A stretch of DNA of 64,000 nucleotides from Streptomyces sp. S.PB5 (GTDB lineage Bacteria > Actinomycetota > Actinomycetes > Streptomycetales > Streptomycetaceae). The stretch is taken from positions 62,001 to 126,000 of the forward strand of contig NZ_JAQMWP010000018.1 in NCBI RefSeq assembly GCF_030403745.1. The letters are read 5' to 3'. Below, one piece after another: positions 62,004 through 64,000 of this stretch. Position 1 is the first letter of the stretch. Each line of letters begins with the position of its first letter. Under the pieces are notes generated by a model. It made no database searches. It saw only the letters and a program-made list of their open reading frames with translations, and had not been told where the DNA came from. A program made the position numbers and the translations under genes.

Positions 62004-62668
62004 CCACTGTCCTGATCGCGGACGACCAGCCTCTGCAGCGCATGGGCTTCCGCATGCTCATCGAGGGCACCCCCGGCCTGACCTGCGTCGGCGAGGCCGG
62101 GCACGGTGCGCAGGCCGTCCGCATGGCAGCCGAACTGCGCCCCGACGTCGTCCTGATGGACATCCGCATGCCTGGCATGGACGGCCTGGAGGCAACCCGC
62201 CGGATCACCGCAGGCGGCGGTCGGACCCACATCCTCATCGTGACCACCTTCGACCTCGACGAGTACGCCCACGACGGACTGCGCGCCGGAGCCAGCGGCT
62301 TCCTGCTCAAGGACGCTCGCCCCGAGGAGATCGTCTCCGGCATCCACGCGGTCGCAACAGGCGACGCCGTCGTGGCCCCCAGCCTGACCCGGCGCCTGCT
62401 GGACGCCTACGCCCACCAGGTCCTCGCCCCGGCCGGCGCCCCTGTCGTCGAGGACCCCCGGCTGGCCACGCTCAGCGGCCGTGAGCGGGAGGTGCTCATG
62501 GCCATCGGCAGGGGCTGGAACAACGCAGAGATCGCCGAACGGCTCGTCCTGACCGAATCCACGGTGAAGAAGCACGTGGGCCGGGTCCTTGCCAAGATCG
62601 GAGCGAGGGACCGCATCCAGGCCGTGATCACCGCGTACGACGCGGGACTGGTTCGCACGAAGCCGTAG
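62000..62668 (+). CDS. Response regulator, NarL/FixJ family
   Basis: A 222-residue regulator: receiver with DDQ at 8-10, Asp53 in VVLMDIRMPGMDGLE and Lys in FLLKDARP, then a LuxR-type HTH (LSGREREVLMAIGRGWNNAEI). Coupled to the upstream kinase. Likely activates the ABC operon 58835-60606. Confidence 0.93.
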   Translation: MTTVLIADDQPLQRMGFRMLIEGTPGLTCVGEAGHGAQAVRMAAELRPDVVLMDIRMPGMDGLEATRRITAGGGRTHILIVTTFDLDEYAHDGLRAGASGFLLKDARPEEIVSGIHAVATGDAVVAPSLTRRLLDAYAHQVLAPAGAPVVEDPRLATLSGREREVLMAIGRGWNNAEIAERLVLTESTVKKHVGRVLAKIGARDRIQAVITAYDAGLVRTKP

Positions 62669-62731
62669 CAGGTCCGCCACGAAGTCGCTCACGGGTCTCC
62701 GCCGTGGTCACCGGCAGGGAGACTTCAGGGG

Positions 62732-64000
62732 CTAGGGAAGCAGCACGGTGAAGCGGGCACCTTCGCCGGGCGCCGTCCTGAGTTCTACGCGGCCGCCGTG
62801 GGCTCCCAGGATCGCGGCGGTGATGGCCAGTCCGAGTCCGGTGCCGCCGCGGGAGCGGGAGCGGGCCTCGTCGACCCGGTAGAACCGGTCGAAGATGTTC
62901 GGCGCGGCCTCCAGCGGCACGCCGGGACCTTGGTCGACCACTTCCAGTACGACGCGGCTGCCCGGCTCCAAGCTTCCCGCCACGGCCACGGGAGGTTCGG
63001 GCACCGTGACGGGCATGCCTACGCGGACGTGCACGGGAGTGCTGGGCGGGGTGTGGGCCATGGCGTTGCTGACGAGGTTCGTGATCACCTGACGCATCCG
63101 GTGTTCGTCCACGGTGACCCGGATCGGCTTTTCGGTGCTTTCCAGGATCAGCGGCCGCTCCGGGTCGCGGGCCCCGGCGTCGTGCACGGCGTCCTCGACG
63201 AGCGTGCAGATGTCGAGTTCGACCAGGTCAAGGGCGCGTTCCTGGTCGAGCCGGGCGAGCAGCAACATGTCGTCCACAAGGCGGCTCATCCGGATCGCCT
63301 CGTCTTCGATCCGGACCATCAGCCGGTCCACGTCGGCCCGGTCCGGCGCGCCGCCGCAGCGGTTGAGCTCGGCGAAGCCACGGATCGATGTCAGCGGGGT
63401 GTTGAGCTCGTGCGAGGCGTCCGCCACGAATCTGCGCAGCCGCTCCTCGGACCGTTCCCGTTGGCGCAGTGCGGAGGAAAGCCTGCTGAGCATGGTGTTC
63501 AGGGCGCCACCGAGCCGGCCGACCTCGGTGTGGGCATCCGACGCCACCCGCAGCTCGAGGTTGCCGCCGGCGATGTCCTCCGCCGTCTTCTCGATCTTGG
63601 TCAAGGGTCGCAGTCCAAGCAGTACCAGCAGGAACCCGACCCCGCCGACGATGAGCAGCAGAGCGGTCCCGACCCCGATCTCGATCCAGATCAGCTGCGT
63701 CACGGTCGCCTCGGTGGTCTCCGTCGACTGTGCGGCCACGATGATCCGCTGTCCGTCGGCCATCTCCCGCCTGGACACCACGACGCGCCAGTCGCCGCCG
63801 CCCTGCTTGTCGGCAACTGTGAACGGGTGCTCCTCGTACCGGTCGACGGTGGTCGAGTTGATCACCGGCAGGGCCGGCCCCGCCGTGGGCAGCTGGGCGG
63901 ACAGCTCCGGCTTCCCGTTGGTGTACAGCACGTGGAGCGCGAACTCTGTGGGCAGACCGGTGGAGTTGCGCCGGTCCTCCGGCGACGGCTTCAACTGTCC
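62732..64000 (-). CDS. HAMP-domain sensor histidine kinase (5' end outside window)
   Basis: The visible 422 residues contain an extracytoplasmic loop, a membrane helix (GVGTALLLIVGGVGFLLVLL), a HAMP domain, HisKA with the phosphoacceptor His in DASHELNTPLTSIRG and HATPase_c ending in GGTGLGLAI and GEGARFTVLLP. This is the classic OmpR-partner type, unlike the two NarL-type kinases in this window. The frame is open to the window edge, and the apparent TTG start at 63994 is probably not real. Its response regulator should lie just beyond 64000. Confidence 0.92.
   Translation of the reverse strand, partial: GQLKPSPEDRRNSTGLPTEFALHVLYTNGKPELSAQLPTAGPALPVINSTTVDRYEEHPFTVADKQGGGDWRVVVSRREMADGQRIIVAAQSTETTEATVTQLIWIEIGVGTALLLIVGGVGFLLVLLGLRPLTKIEKTAEDIAGGNLELRVASDAHTEVGRLGGALNTMLSRLSSALRQRERSEERLRRFVADASHELNTPLTSIRGFAELNRCGGAPDRADVDRLMVRIEDEAIRMSRLVDDMLLLARLDQERALDLVELDICTLVEDAVHDAGARDPERPLILESTEKPIRVTVDEHRMRQVITNLVSNAMAHTPPSTPVHVRVGMPVTVPEPPVAVAGSLEPGSRVVLEVVDQGPGVPLEAAPNIFDRFYRVDEARSRSRGGTGLGLAITAAILGAHGGRVELRTAPGEGARFTVLLP

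Noticed and set aside
1..64000. CRISPR arrays, rRNA or tRNA genes
   Set aside because: I saw no regularly spaced direct repeats and no tRNA-like T-loop/acceptor arrangement. The few GTTCGA strings belong to operators or coding sequence. A covariance-model scan was not possible.

Overview
The window looks like Streptomyces, or a very close actinomycete. G+C is high throughout and concentrated at third codon positions (seen by eye, not computed). GTG and TTG starts are common. Regulators are abundant (TetR, LysR, MarR, HxlR, LacI, XRE-cupin, two-component). A 14-bp site beside htpG matches the Streptomyces ParB-binding sequence. The mix of dispensable catabolic, secreted and regulatory genes with many broken genes and mobile-element scraps fits a chromosome arm better than the core, but that is an inference.

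Layout, left: a transposase tail (2-103); an SDR and TetR pair around a 41-bp palindrome (199-1726); then a ten-gene minus-strand catabolic operon (1859-11013) with a flavin hydroxylase, an extradiol ring-cleavage dioxygenase, two FAH-fold hydrolases, a cyclase-family hydrolase, an ACMSD-like amidohydrolase, two SDRs and a two-subunit CoA-transferase, divergent from a LysR regulator (11144) and followed by an MFS transporter. Together they read as a complete route from an unknown aromatic compound to central metabolites.

13.7-25.8 kb: a frameshifted VOC gene, a phosphotransferase, a Dabb/TetR pair, then an operon (17123-23011) encoding a type III glutamine synthetase-like ligase, a three-part glutamate synthase-like enzyme, a monomeric sarcosine oxidase-like flavoprotein and an XRE-cupin regulator. 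It resembles the N-methylglutamate/gamma-glutamylmethylamide route of amine use, with a one-subunit oxidase in the last step. A palindrome-controlled TetR gene and several decayed genes follow.

26-41 kb: a secreted M4 metalloprotease, a GH16-like protein, LysR, EthD and MarR genes, htpG with an isolated parS-like site, a copper amine oxidase/permease operon under a 52-bp palindrome, and DUF1269 and TetR genes around another large inverted repeat.

41-52 kb: a dead ABC ATPase copy, an exported RidA plus Tat-exported flavin amine oxidase pair, a transposase scrap, a LacI regulator with three matching operators in front of a broken sugar-binding lipoprotein and a secreted GH39-like/ricin glycosidase, and two divergent ROK proteins, one of them membrane-anchored.

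52-64 kb: a junk zone of terminase and transposase remnants; a NarL-type two-component pair; an orphan SUKH-3 immunity-like gene; an MMPL exporter with a small membrane partner; an ABC exporter coupled to a second NarL-type two-component pair; and the end of a HAMP sensor kinase that runs off the window.

At least ten genes are broken. Three of the frameshifts are single missing bases in G or C runs, so some could be sequencing error.
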